Assembly (NCBI RefSeq): GCF_025766255.1
Contig: NW_026516673.1
Span: 1-64,000 of the forward strand
Direction: 5' to 3'
Source of the DNA: Zychaea mexicana
Taxonomy: Eukaryota; Mucoromycota; Mucoromycetes; Mucorales; Lichtheimiaceae
Length of the DNA stretch: 64,000 nt
Both the position numbers and the translations under genes were made by a program. Below are positions 19,540 to 30,919 of this stretch, in pieces. The notes under the pieces are model-generated. The model worked only from the letters and a program-made list of their open reading frames with translations, made no database searches and was not told the origin of the DNA. The stretch's first letter is position 1. The number at the start of each line of letters is the position of its first letter.

Positions 19540-22500
19540 TTAAAAGTTGGCATTGATTTGACGGGCACCATAATGCCGTGACAATGAGATACCAGGGAGT
19601 CTTGACGTTGGTGGTCTCTCATTATTGAGCCGTGGGGCAGGAGAAGAAGTCTTCGTATCGTAGCCATCAACAAACTCAACGTCGTCGCTGTCATTACCAT
19701 CCTCATCATCGAGCCGGTCATCCACTGAAAGGAGAGCGGATCCAGTGCCGTAATAGAAGGATGGTGCGGCTGCTGTACTGGTGCCAGCTGTTGGCATGTA
19801 CTCATCACTTTCGGTTGTGATATCATACGGTACAACCTCGCTGTCGTTGTAGTAGAATACGCGACTGTTTCGCTGCTGACCGCCAGTAAATGATGGGTTT
19901 GGATCAGTGATGGTGCTGTCATTGGGACTTTTTAGACTGTCGTTCGAGAAAGACATGTCACTGCTTTGTTGATGACAACGTTGCCGTCGCTGTTGCTGTT
20001 GTTGCTGATAATGATGATGAGGGGCATCATCATCTTCGAAGCTGGACACACCGTCCTCCTCTGTCAGCATCCATCGACTGTCATTGGTGAACGACGGAGT
20101 ATCCTCAGTGATCTGACTGTCATTTATATACGAATATCCCTGGAAGGTCATGCCACTTGTATGCTGTATCCGGTTGGTACTGCCATTATTATCAACAAGC
20201 GAGGAGCTAAGTCGAGGACTTTCTGCCAAACATTCCTGATCAAAGTTGGCACAGTCGTCCTTGGATCGCAAGTCAGGAACATAGGGTGGTAAGATGCGAC
20301 GGTGGTAAACATCGTCCCAATCTATGGACTTAAAGTAAGGATGGTTCCGGATAGCGTCGACACCCATGCGTGCAGAAGGTTCGCGCTGCAATAGCCCGCT
20401 GATCAAGTCGGCTGCACAAGGATCAAAATCATCTGGCAGTATTAATGGCGCAACCAGGACTCGTCGATACATTGCCATTGTGTTTTCGAGGTAAAAAGGT
20501 GGCTCGCCTTCCATCATCTCGTACAAAATAGTGCCGTAACTCCAGAAATCGACAGCATAGGAGTAATCTTCGCCTAGTATAACTTCCGGCGCAAGGTATT
20601 CCGGTGTGCCACAAAATGTATTTGTCCGCTCCAAGTCATCACTACCCAGCAACTTTGATAGTGAAAAGTCGGTGAGCACTAGATGACCGTCTGCTCGCAG
20701 TAGGATATTCTCTGGCTTCAAATCCCTAGAGTATCGACACGAGATATATATTAGAGAAAAGAAATAGAGTATCAGTTTCCAAGATCCAATACCAGCTGGT
20801 GCTACTTTTGTTGGTGATAGGCGTCTCTAACTAGTATAAAGTTACATATCACTTTCACTTCTACTACTTACCGATACAGAATTCCCATGCGATGCAGCTC
20901 TTCCAAACCCAACAGAATCTCCGCTGCATAAAGCCTGCATCGTTTGGGTGTAAACATTCTATCATTCTTGAGTTGAGTGGCCAGGTCACCACCGACATGA
21001 AAATCAAACACCAGGAACAGCTGATTAGTGTCTTGGAAAGCGTAGTGCAGCTTGATGAGGAATGGGTGGCGGATTTTTGCAATCTTCGTCAGGATATCAC
21101 GTTCAGTTTTCGTGTGTTCAATTTGTCTCGAGGTTATGACCCATTGCTTACGAATCGCCTTGAGCGCTAGTAATTTGCTAGGAGGATGGATGCGCCGCAC
21201 CAAGAATACCTTTTGTATAGTACAAACATATTTGGATTAAGAGTTATGCTCAAGTACGACCATATCATACACGCACACACAGGTACTACGAGTAACGATA
21301 TCAATTACACTCCACTTCCTCCTCCTCTTTCCTTCCCATGTGCTCCGTGCTTTTCTGTTTCTATTTTTTTTTACATCACCGTTTCTGTACTCCTATAAGC
21401 CTGTCTTTCCTATCTCATCCACGCCCGATGCTCTATTCCATGTCTCACACTAAACTTCCCCAAAGTTATACAAGTCCCACGTTTACCTTTCCAATGCATC
21501 CTCGGCCTAACACTTTGAGTATCTCAAAATCCCTAACCGCAATTTTCGTTGGTTTATCACTACCATCGTCAATAAGGCTTTCGTACGTCGCTGTGCTGCT
21601 GATATCACCGCCAATCACTATTTCAGCCGGTGATGTTGTGCGAGGCTCATGTATTGAGATACCGCCAAGTATGTTACTGTTGCTGCTGGTTACATCGTTG
21701 CCGCCGTGACACGAATCCATCGAAGATACCACCATAGAAGATCCAGAAGTATGCGTGACATAGGAGGATTGTGATGACGACGATGACGATCTGGTAGTTG
21801 TAGTAGTACCCATCATTGTAACTGCTGCTGGTCCTGATACTACTTTTGGTTGTGAAGGAAAAGGTGCAGCTACTGCCATTGCTGCTGGTGCTGCTACAAT
21901 CGACGAGGCACGGTGGCACAGGATTTTGCTCTGCTCCAAGTGGATCTGCTCTAAAATGGCGCGGTTGGGAACGATTTGATCTTCGCTGCGTTGAGCAGCC
22001 AAGAAATCCCGAAAGAGACTGGACCGGCCAATCGTTGGATGGAGTGCGCATCGTCTTAGATACATTTCGATCTTTTCAGAGTTTGATTTCCCCCCAGACG
22101 ACGTGAATTTGATGATACGGGAAATAAGTGATGTGACGCTATTTCGTCGTCTGCGCTGCGTGTACATGTGCAAATGCGGCTCGACCAGCTGAGGCAACGG
22201 CACTCTGACTTTAGGGTAATGCGTCTTGATCTGACAGCAGTAATAACGGACATAGTGCTTATAAGTTAAGAAATGCAATGATGCTTCGTTGTGGGCAAAA
22301 ATCTTCTAGGTCTTTTTCTTTTACCCGCTTATCAAACTCCACAAAGTCGGGAACATAGCGAACAAGTGATCGGTTCTGATACTTGTCTTCGATAATGACA
22401 TTAAACACCTAGAATAGAGAAACCGAGTCAACAAAAAAAGGGAAGCACTATTGAGCAGCAGCTGAGCAATCTGATGGGCCATGTTTCAGAAATGCCTCGG

Positions 22501-22852
22501 TCTGTTACTGAAATATGATGTGATTTGTTGATACAAAAAGAGAACAAGTGGGGAAAGAGTGAGAGAGAGGTGGCCTTACCGTTCGGGTCCGCTCCACCCA
22601 CTTTTGTTTGCGTTTGTCAAAATCGTGAACCATAAATGTCGACTCAATTGCAGCAATCTCGAGATGCTGCCCGTTGTCATGACTAAGTACACTGCTGCAA
22701 TCCGACTGCACGGAAGAGGTTCCGGACGCACCTTGGTGTAAACTTGACGTTGACGTAGACGCCACCGAAGAAGTTTGCCACCCGCCGCCAACATGAGCGT
22801 GAGGTTGTTGTTGCGACGAAGATTGCTGAACGAGACTTTCGAGATCCGGCAT
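19540..22852 (-). CDS. PX-domain AGC-family serine/threonine protein kinase
   Basis: Five exons (22852-22580, 22408-22325, 22230-21487, 21209-20872, 20725-19540) give 874 residues. A Ser/Gln-rich N-terminus leads into a PX-like phosphoinositide-binding domain (VIIEDKYQNRSLVRYVPDFV, HYPKVRVPLPQL, KIEMYLRRCALHP, LFRDFL). After a Ser/Thr-rich linker comes an AGC kinase domain: GRGCIGKV loop, ALKAIRK lysine, HRMGILYRDLKPEN catalytic loop, TFCGTPEYLAPE activation segment and the C-terminal FQGYSYI hydrophobic motif. This PX plus AGC layout resembles SGK3-like and fungal Ypk-like kinases that act downstream of lipid signals and PDK1. The magnesium motif reads DFS rather than DFG. The long C-terminal extension is rich in NDS motifs and poly-Gln. 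The start is the first ATG in the open frame; the upstream region is GA/CT-rich. Confidence 0.92.
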
Positions 22853-22920
22853 GTATCTTGTTAAACGAAGGTTTGTCTCGAATAGAAAAAAAAGCGAAAG
22901 AGAAAAAGAGAAGAAAGAGT

Positions 22921-22922
22921 AG

Positions 22923-22954
<32 letters not shown>
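22921..22954. repeat. (GA)n microsatellite
   Basis: About fifteen uninterrupted AG dinucleotides 70 bp upstream of the kinase ATG, probably in its 5' leader. Confidence 0.97.
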
Positions 22955-22958
<4 letters not shown>

Positions 22959-23259
22959 TTCTTATATATAAGGCACAACAAGGGCTGTCTACTAGACAAG
23001 AAATGTAAAATGTATATGGACCGGATCACACGCTATGTACTGCAACACACACGCACACGCATATAACACATACGCATTCACGCAGTGGAAGAGAGGCGGG
23101 GGTGGGTGGGTGTGAGGGTTGGCTAGGCAACTGGGTGTCGTCGATATGAAATGGACACTGTAAAGTTGTTGCTGATGTTGGTGTGCGGAGTCCAATTGGA
23201 TCGACAAAAGCGCGAAGGTAAGGAAAAGAAGAGGTATTGAAAAGCGCAGTGTACTAAAA

Positions 23260-23287
23260 ACAACAACAACAACAACAACAACAACAA
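23260..23287. repeat. (CAA)n microsatellite
   Basis: Nine perfect CAA triplets in the kinase upstream region, in non-coding sequence. Confidence 0.95.
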
Positions 23288-25980
23288 GAGCAATAAGTAA
23301 TAACTATTGGTGGTAAATGAAGCCAAAAGGCTAAATAGCGGGTAAGACCAGCAAAAAGGTTATACACATCGGCTTACCGAAATAGTCGCTTCCGAATTGG
23401 CGTTTTTCTTCGCCCAGAGCGACGGATGGCTGGGATGGATGATGACAAGAGAAGGTTCACCCGCCAGAACACACAGCACAACAACAAAAACAGATCGCCT
23501 TTCAGGTTCTGTTTGCGGAAAACTGTTTACAGCCCGTCCTTTTTGGGTAAAGACGCCTTCCCTTTCGTTCTTTGTCTCTCCAGCCAAGCCAGTATTGTAC
23601 GTGCGCTTGTCATGATCATCATCCGTGCTTTAATGGCTGTCGTGACCCCCTGACTCATCAAAACCACAGTCTCGACCTTATACGAGCATAGTCTATGTAT
23701 CAATGGCCCTCTTTTCACTCTGTGCGTGTCAATACAGGTGACACCCCGAAATGCGCGTATGCAGACAAAATGTGACCGGACATATGTATTAGGATTTCTT
23801 AGCTGAGTAGGATATGAGGAAAGGCGACATATATAGCGTTAAGGATGCTCCCTTTTTCACTAAAATCAAAGCCAAGAGGCGACGTACACATGAGGCGTTC
23901 TTGCTTAATGCTTGTAGAACAGAATTTATTCCTGTGGCAGCAGCTCGTCGCTTGGGCCAAGGATGCCAGAATACGTAAACAACCATTGCACTTCGGTGCT
24001 GCCGCTTGCCATATATCTCCACGCGGTATACACACGTATATGGTTACTTTTTAGTCTTTTGTGTTTGATGATAGTGATATGAATGATAGAGAAGAAAAAT
24101 ACGTTTGTACTACAAGACATAATGTGCTGTCATAGAGTTCACACACAAATGCAAACATCACGATTCCTGTATGCTCGTACTCGTGTGGGGTGTTATACGC
24201 TGGATGGATATCACGAGTAAGCTATAAGAGTATTATATACGTAGTAAGGCGGGTGCTACTCGATGTACTACGTTTTACTTCGATGCTGGAAGATGACTGC
24301 AGACAAAGGATTGAGCCTTACCTTGTAGGAGCCCCTAACATTCATTGTTGTCGACAATGGCAGGGTCTGCACCGATCAGGAAAGGAAAAAGAGAGGCTCA
24401 AATCAAAATGCTGCCAATGTCGTCATCAAATCGTAGTTTGGTGCGAAAAAAAAAGGCGCGCACATTTGGGGTTTCTTTTCCAGGTTACACTCACCGTTAA
24501 AGCGTGCGTATATTTTAGTGATGATGTTTCTAAAGAGTAAACGAGTGATCGGGGCCATCTCACTCCGATAGGTCCTTTCCATTCCGTGTGTGGTGTCGCA
24601 CAGCCATTATAATGATTTATGCAACAGCAGTATTACTATTACATCAACCAGGAACCGCCACTCATCGTGTAGTGTTGTTGCTTGTTTTATGGTGGTCGTG
24701 CCAACGCGTGCTGTGTCATGTAGCAAGACCCGTGAGCCTATTTCTCGCTGCTTCTCTCGCAATCAAATAGCATTGCAAGAGAGAGGCTCCACTGCTTGAT
24801 CCGTGGTATCGATATGCCGCCGTGCGACTATCATAGTATAAAAAGCGTTGTATTAACTCATATTCTCTTTTTTTTTATTAAATGTAGCACCGATACCTTT
24901 CTTACATCAAACTATGCAACGTGACAGATACTCTGACGCTGACAATAACTGCAAGGTGACCTTTACAATTCTGCTACCATGTTAACATGGGGACAAGAGA
25001 TGGGCAATTTGTCTTTCTTTTGGGTTCTCAAGGAAAGAAACGGCTACTAGGTAAAAGAGAAGCTCGTTACCTTATCTTTTGAAGTGTGCGAGCGGTGACG
25101 ATTTACTATTAATAAAACCAGAGAGTGGAGTGGCCGCCCAAGAGCCGAAGTATCCTTTCACATCTCAGAATGTATATCGAGTGGGGAGCAGAAGAAGAAA
25201 GTAAAAGGATTCTTCATGCGCATATAATAATCAGGGCATGGCCAATAGATCAAAAATGGAATTTTTTCCAACTGCTGTGGTATGAGCGCAGTCCAGTAGT
25301 CTCCACAGCAGTTAAAAGCCATCAACAACAGCATGTGAATGTCGATACATAGCGATCTCATACATCCTCTTCGGCTACTTTGAAGATGTATTGCATGCTC
25401 CAGTGAGTAAGATCAGCATCGTATATTATGTCTGCGTTGCCAGTCTGCTCGGGTCCATGTTCGTTTTTGCGGATAAGCAGCACTGCACCTTTGCTCAGCA
25501 GACATACAGTAAAGTTCCGAGCCATATTAAGTAGCAGTATCGGCAGTGATAGCTCAATTCGGAACCACGGTTTAAAAATCCAATGCCAACAAGGGTCTAC
25601 TTTCACCAAAGTAAGGTTCATTCATCTTCCCACCCGGCACTTTCTTATCAGCTCGGTTGTCGTCATCGTGCCCCTCAACTAATGATTTGTACGTGGTGGC
25701 TAAAGTATTCGGTGGAAGCCCCTAAATGATGGTTTCCTGAGGATGAGGATGATGAAACAAACAAACAACAAACGCAACCCCCTGAGTCCTTCATGATCGA
25801 TTATCGCATGCCTGACTGGCTGACTGTGTGGAGAGTGAAAAGACCATTGCTGCAACAGCAGTAGCGATAGTATAACAGCATGGCATCAACAACAGCGAGA
25901 CCATAAATATGACAAATGCGTAATCGCTTCCGCTGAAGAGGACCAGGCGCGGGAAATGTATTGAGATAGCGAAAAAAGAC

Positions 25981-26002
25981 TGTGTGTGTGTGTGTGTGTG
26001 TG
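25981..26002. repeat. (TG)n microsatellite
   Basis: Eleven TG dinucleotides about 180 bp upstream of the protease start. Confidence 0.95.
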
Positions 26003-26185
26003 CGACAGGATGACCGAGGTCACCTGCACTGGCCATAGGGTGCTCATTCTAATTCATTTAACAGCCGCAGCATAAAAACCGTCTACTTCCTCCGCTGAGA
26101 ACTCCCCCAACGCAACACCTCCTTTTCTCTTCTTCTTCATTTCTACCCTTCCCATCAGCAATAATAAAACTACATTCCACACACA

Positions 26186-27716
26186 ATGAAACTTTCCATT
26201 GCCGCCAGCTTGCTTCTGATCGCTGCCTCGTCGGTCTCCGCAGTCCCTATGGTCACTCCTCCTACCTTCACTGACGGCAACCTGGCACCTATGTTTACGT
26301 CTCCTGAAGCCGAGGTTGTTACTGACTCGTATATCGTTGTCCTCAAGAACCACTTGAATGCAGAAAAGGTCGATGGCCATACCAGCTGGGTCCGCGACTT
26401 GTCGGGTGAGAAGGACGGCAATATCTTTGATGCATGGCTTCATCCTGATAGCATCGGTATCAGACATGTTTACGACATGCCGGGTCTCTCGGGTTATGCT
26501 GGCAAATTTGGCAAGGATGTTGTGGATCTTATCCGTCGATCAGAGGATGTGAGTTTGATTTCAACTTTTCATAATTGCTGTTGCTGTTGTTGCGTTTTTT
26601 TTTGGGGGGGGAGGGGGAGAAGGGAATTATCAGGGTAATAAAAATACTGATCCCTTCCATGTGTGGGGTATGATTAGGTTGCCTTTATCGAACGTGACTC
26701 CATGGTCTACACCAGCGAGCTGCAACGCGGCGCTCCTTGGGGTCTTGCTCGTATATCGCACAGAAACGCCCTGACGCTTGAGAATTTCAATAGATACGAA
26801 TACAAGGCAGATGGCGGCGAAGGCGTCAATGTCTACGTCATCGATACCGGTGTGAACTACGAACACGTCGACTTTGATAACAATCGTGCCAAATGGGGAA
26901 AGACTATCCCGAAAGGCGATGATGACGAAGATGGCAACGGCCACGGCTCTCACTGCGCTGGTACTATTGCAGGCAAGCGTTTCGGCGTGGCCAAGAAGGC
27001 CAACGTTACCGCGGTCAAGGTGCTCCGATCCAACGGCTCTGGAACCATGGCAGACGTTATCGCTGGCGTTGACTGGGCCACTGAGAAACATACCAAGGCT
27101 GCGCTTGCTGCCAAGAAGGCTGGCAAAAAGTTCAAGGGCTCGGTTGCCAACATGAGTTTGGGTGGTGGCAAGGTCACTGCACTTGATATGGCTGTGAATG
27201 GCGTAAGTGCATATTCTACTATCTAGCTGCCGGCTTCTTGTTTGTTGTTATTGTTTTGGTGGGGCTCTTGTTGAAACTAAATCCTGAAACGCTGTCGTTG
27301 ATTAGGCCGTTGATGCAGGCATCGTCTTTGCTGTAGCTGCCGGTAACGACAACAGCGACGCATGCAACTACTCGCCTGCTGCTGCCGAAGGCGCCATCAC
27401 AGTCGGTGCCTCGACCTTGTACGATGACCGTGCCTACTTCTCCAACTATGGTCCATGTGTGGATGTGTTTGCTCCTGGTTTGAACATCCAATCCATCTGG
27501 CGCGGCAGCAAGTATGCCACCAACACCATTTCCGGCACCTCCATGGCCTCGCCGCACGTTGCTGGTCTGGCAGCATACTTCTTGAGCTTCGAAGAGGAGG
27601 GTGCCAGCCCCAAGGATATCAAGCAGAAGATCCTAGACTTGAGCACCAAGGACAAGCTGACCAAGATTCCCAAGGACACCCCCAACCTCCTGATCTACAA
27701 CAGCGCTGATGAGTAG
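26186..27716 (+). CDS. Secreted subtilisin-like serine protease (S8, proteinase K type)
   Basis: Three exons (26186-26548, 26678-27202, 27306-27716) encode 432 residues. A signal peptide ([20 protein letters not shown]) is followed by an I9-type inhibitory propeptide ([15 protein letters not shown] to [13 protein letters not shown]). The catalytic domain then has Asp177 in VYVIDTGV, His210 in [11 protein letters not shown], the oxyanion Asn in AVAAGNDN and Ser375 in [12 protein letters not shown], so the triad is complete. It should mature outside the cell by propeptide removal and act as a broad alkaline endoprotease for nutrient proteins. The HGSHC box has Ser where most relatives have Thr. 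The start is the only ATG giving a signal peptide, with CACACAATGA context. Length is as expected for the family; there is no GPI or C-terminal extension. Confidence 0.97.
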
Positions 27717-28650
27717 GTTTAGGTTGTTTGTATATTTGTCTTTCTTTCTTTCTTTTCTTCTTTCTGTGTATAGAAGCTTTACTGTACAATTTCTTCCTTC
27801 GAACTACATACTTCTTCATTCTATCCCCCATCTCTCTCTCTCTCTCTCTCTCTCTCCCGCCCCTTCTCACGCTCGCTATCCCCACTGCTCCTTCCTTCTC
27901 TGCGCTACACATCACAGACCACATACAATTGCACATATCTGTGTAACAGAGACGCCATCACGCCCAACTCTTGTACGTTCTACTTATGATCATATGCAAC
28001 TTTGGTTGTCTTGCTTTTCTTATACTGCCATTTTCTTCCTTTCTGTATTGCAACAAATAAATATGAACGACTGATCAAATGTACCATCTGCGAGAACTGT
28101 TTCCGAGGGGGGTAACATGCTTAGCAGCAAAATTGAGTGTATGACCCCCGGTTAAGAACTGCATGCGATCATATCATTGATGAATTACTACAGAGCCTGC
28201 TTGTATGCTGCTTGTTTCTAGATCACTAGATACTCTAAGCATTCAAGCTTGTAGCCGGAGATTCTGTCTGGTCTGCACCACGATGGATAGAGAACTAGCA
28301 TATGCGCATATTCACTGGCCACTTTGTTGGGACTGTATGAGAATACCAGACGTGTCGATACGGTGGGCTGACATGTTTTCTAAATATACAACAAGCTTAA
28401 ACTTTTCAGATCGGCTTTCCTTTCCATCCCACCCCTTAGTGTATATTTTTTACATTTCCGCCGTATTGTAGCGCAGCTAAACAGGATGGCAATCGTATAT
28501 CCTCTCTCCTTGTTACCGCTGTCAACAGCTGTTATACAGTAGCAGCATTTACGTGGACTTTTATATTTGCTAGAAAATGATCCCCTTCTTTCTTGCTTCT
28601 TTTCCTCTTTTCTTTTTTTCCTATCTCTCTGCATACACAGAACCAGTTGT
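27717..28650. other. Intergenic, no gene seen
   Basis: Contains the protease 3' region, a pyrimidine-rich block with a (TC)13 run at 27831-27856, an AATAAA at about 28056, and the leader of the alpha-arrestin gene with a T/C-rich tract at 28580-28630. No coding frame is recognised. Confidence 0.5.
27831..27856. repeat. (TC)n microsatellite
   Basis: Thirteen TC dinucleotides in the 3' flank of the protease gene. Confidence 0.95.
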
Positions 28651-30872
28651 ATGACGTTTAGTGTAGGACGTAGACGCCGTACAGCCAGTATGTCTGGCTC
28701 ACTTCCTGTTCCGCCTCCTGCTAACAATTATACTACTGCCACTTCTGGTACTCCACCCCAACCGTCGACACCTACTCGAGTCCACCACAATCCGCGATCG
28801 CGCCATCAGCACTCACGATCGCAACAATTGCCGTCCACCTCATTGACGTTTGGGAGTCTTTTTTCTTCTTCTCCATGCAACAGTGGCCGTGGTCGTCACC
28901 ACCACCACCATAGCTTATCTATCAGTAGCAGCAATGGCAGCACCAGTAGTGGAGCTTCCGAGCCTTCAACACCGCTTACATTATCTACGCCATCGTCGTC
29001 GCCACGACCTTACCCGACCACAAGCACCCTGTCCGTTGAATTCGATGGAGACACACAGATGGTTATCCTTCGGCCTAATAGAATCATACGAGGTAGGTCA
29101 TTATCGTTATTTGGAGAGCTATTCATTAAACACAAACTAAATAATTCTGTATGCAGGTCGAGTGGTCGTACATGCAGTAGAACGGCTACACGTAACACAA
29201 ATACAGATCAGAGTAGGTTGTTCTTTTTTTAGGGAAGAATACCATACAGATTTCTATTGGTTTTGCTCAATGATTATCTGTTGTCGCTGCTATTACCATA
29301 GTTTCATGCCGAAGAGGTAGCAATGACAAAAGTGGAGAATACGATGCACCAATGCATTACCACCCTTTTTGAGACGCAGTACACGGTCTGGGGCGATGAT
29401 AAAGCAGCAGGTACATGGTATAAATATTGCTCCAGGGGGGGGATAAAGCACGGCAGGAGAAAAAAAAGTTATTTGCACAGTTTCCTAAATAATTCTATTA
29501 GCCTACGCACACTCTCCATGGGAAGAACTGGATGTCGGTCGATACGAGCTCCCTTTTGTCCTGAAGGTAACTCTTACTCAACCTTACTCGTCTGTACCAT
29601 TTCTGTCTGGAATAAATAGCACTGACAGCATTTGCTTAAATTAGTTTCCCAACGTCAATTATCCTCCGTCCATTGAGGACCCGCCTGGTTTTGGCATACG
29701 GTATGTCTGGACTGCACATATTGAAGGCCCGGGAGGACATCCAGGAATCACCAGCAAGAAAATTAACACGCCATATCGTCCTATCATTGCATCCCCACCT
29801 GGTAGCTATTGGCATTAATCTGATCTATATTGATAACAGTTTTTTCTTACATGATACCGGTATTCTCACTATCCTGTAGATAAGGAATGGGTGTATCGAA
29901 CCAATCTCTCACGCGATGTTTCTAGTATTGGTAAAAAGCAGCATTCGGTTGCCCATGTTTTAGCAAAATTGAACAAACAATGCTATTGCCCAGGTAACTA
30001 GCACATATATTATATCGTCAGTCGAACTCAAATTCAACACTAATGCTCATTTGATACGAATTTCAGATGAACCATTTATCATGCAACTGACAATGACCAC
30101 GCTCCAATCAGACCTGAAGATCGTCCAAGCAGCATTTAAATTCCGCAAACATCATCAAGGTCGACTGATGGTTTCCGGAGGAACTGCGCAGCGCTATGTG
30201 GTCCGCGATTTGTTACATGGCACTCTTTCCAATAATCAACAGCCTCTGGATGCTCCCAACCAAACTGTTTCTTTTAATATACCCACACGCAATGTATCCC
30301 CGACCTTTACCTCTCAGCATATCCGAGTCTACTATGACCTACACTTTACAATCACATTTGAAGAGTCGCATTTTCTGAAACGTTGCACCGTCCAGTGCGA
30401 GTTTGCTATTCCTTTGAACATCGCCAACCTGCCAAACGACGAACTGATGCGTGTGCCGGATCTCATCACCGTACAAAACTATACCCAGCCAGGCATCAAA
30501 TGCCCTGAATTTTTCGATCCAGCACAACCAGACGACAGTGATCCACCTAGTTATGCCTCCTCTTTACATAATAGCGGGCAGCATCACCAGCAACGATCCG
30601 TATATTTGACAGGTCCAGCATTGGCACCTTACTACCCTGCTACCACCACCACGACTACTCCTACTACCGCCACTCATAATGGCAGCGGTAACAACAACAC
30701 CAATAACAACAATAACAATGTACCTGGTGGTGGAAATGGTAATATGAATGGTATCAGTGGCATCACAACAGTAGCAGGGTGCAGCTCAGCTATTAGTCAT
30801 CAACGCCGTAGCAGCTTCCCGGAAGTCGGGGAAGCAACATTAATGCATGGTGTGTACAGTGAATATTGGTAA
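28651..30872 (+). CDS. Alpha-arrestin (arrestin-related trafficking adaptor)
   Basis: Seven exons (28651-29092, 29157-29212, 29302-29410, 29502-29566, 29645-29801, 29880-29993, 30067-30872) join in frame to 582 residues. After a Ser/Pro/His-rich N-terminus, the arrestin N-fold runs from STLSVEFDGDTQMVILRPNR through RVVVHAVERLHVTQIQIR, WEELDVGRYELPFVLK and PPGFGIRYVWTAHIEGPGG. The C-fold follows (MTTLQSDLKIVQAAFKFRK, TSQHIRVYYDLHFTITF, RCTVQCEFAIPLNI). A PPSY motif after DDSD can bind WW domains of a Rsp5/Nedd4-type ubiquitin ligase, which is how such adaptors drive endocytosis of plasma-membrane transporters. The tail is Thr- and Asn-rich (about NNNTNNNNNN). The gene converges with the exportin gene, with 47 bp between stop codons. 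The exact paralog (Rod1/CreD/Art-like) cannot be told. Confidence 0.88.
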
Positions 30873-30919
30873 TAAAAAGACATATATACATGGTTTTATT
30901 GCTGCTGCTTGCTTCTTTG
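30873..30919. terminator. Shared 3' gap of convergent genes
   Basis: Only 47 bp separate the arrestin TAA and the exportin TAA. The gap contains AATAAAAAG just past the arrestin stop. The two transcripts almost certainly overlap in their 3' untranslated regions. Confidence 0.5.

Larger units (their letters stand above)
22853..26185. other. Long intergenic region between kinase and protease genes
   Basis: This 3.3-kb gap holds the kinase 5' region (purine-rich around 22870-22955) and the protease promoter. Frames of up to about 115 codons (for example 24190-24540 on plus and 25358-25621 on minus) lack any recognisable domain and are probably chance. A CT-rich tract just before the protease ATG (26100-26160, CCTCCTTTTCTCTTCTTCTTC) is typical of a fungal core promoter. 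Confidence 0.45.

Noticed and set aside
22505..23029. Extension of the kinase N-terminus upstream of 22852
   Set aside because: The frame is open but consists of poly-Ser/Leu from the (GA)n tract on the other strand and lacks an earlier ATG in good context.
24190..24540. 116-codon frame between kinase and protease genes
   Set aside because: No recognised domain, no splice-linked neighbour, and low-quality composition (many Cys/Arg/Trp).
25358..25621. 87-codon minus-strand frame upstream of the protease
   Set aside because: One frame with mildly protein-like sequence but no ATG context, partner exon or family.
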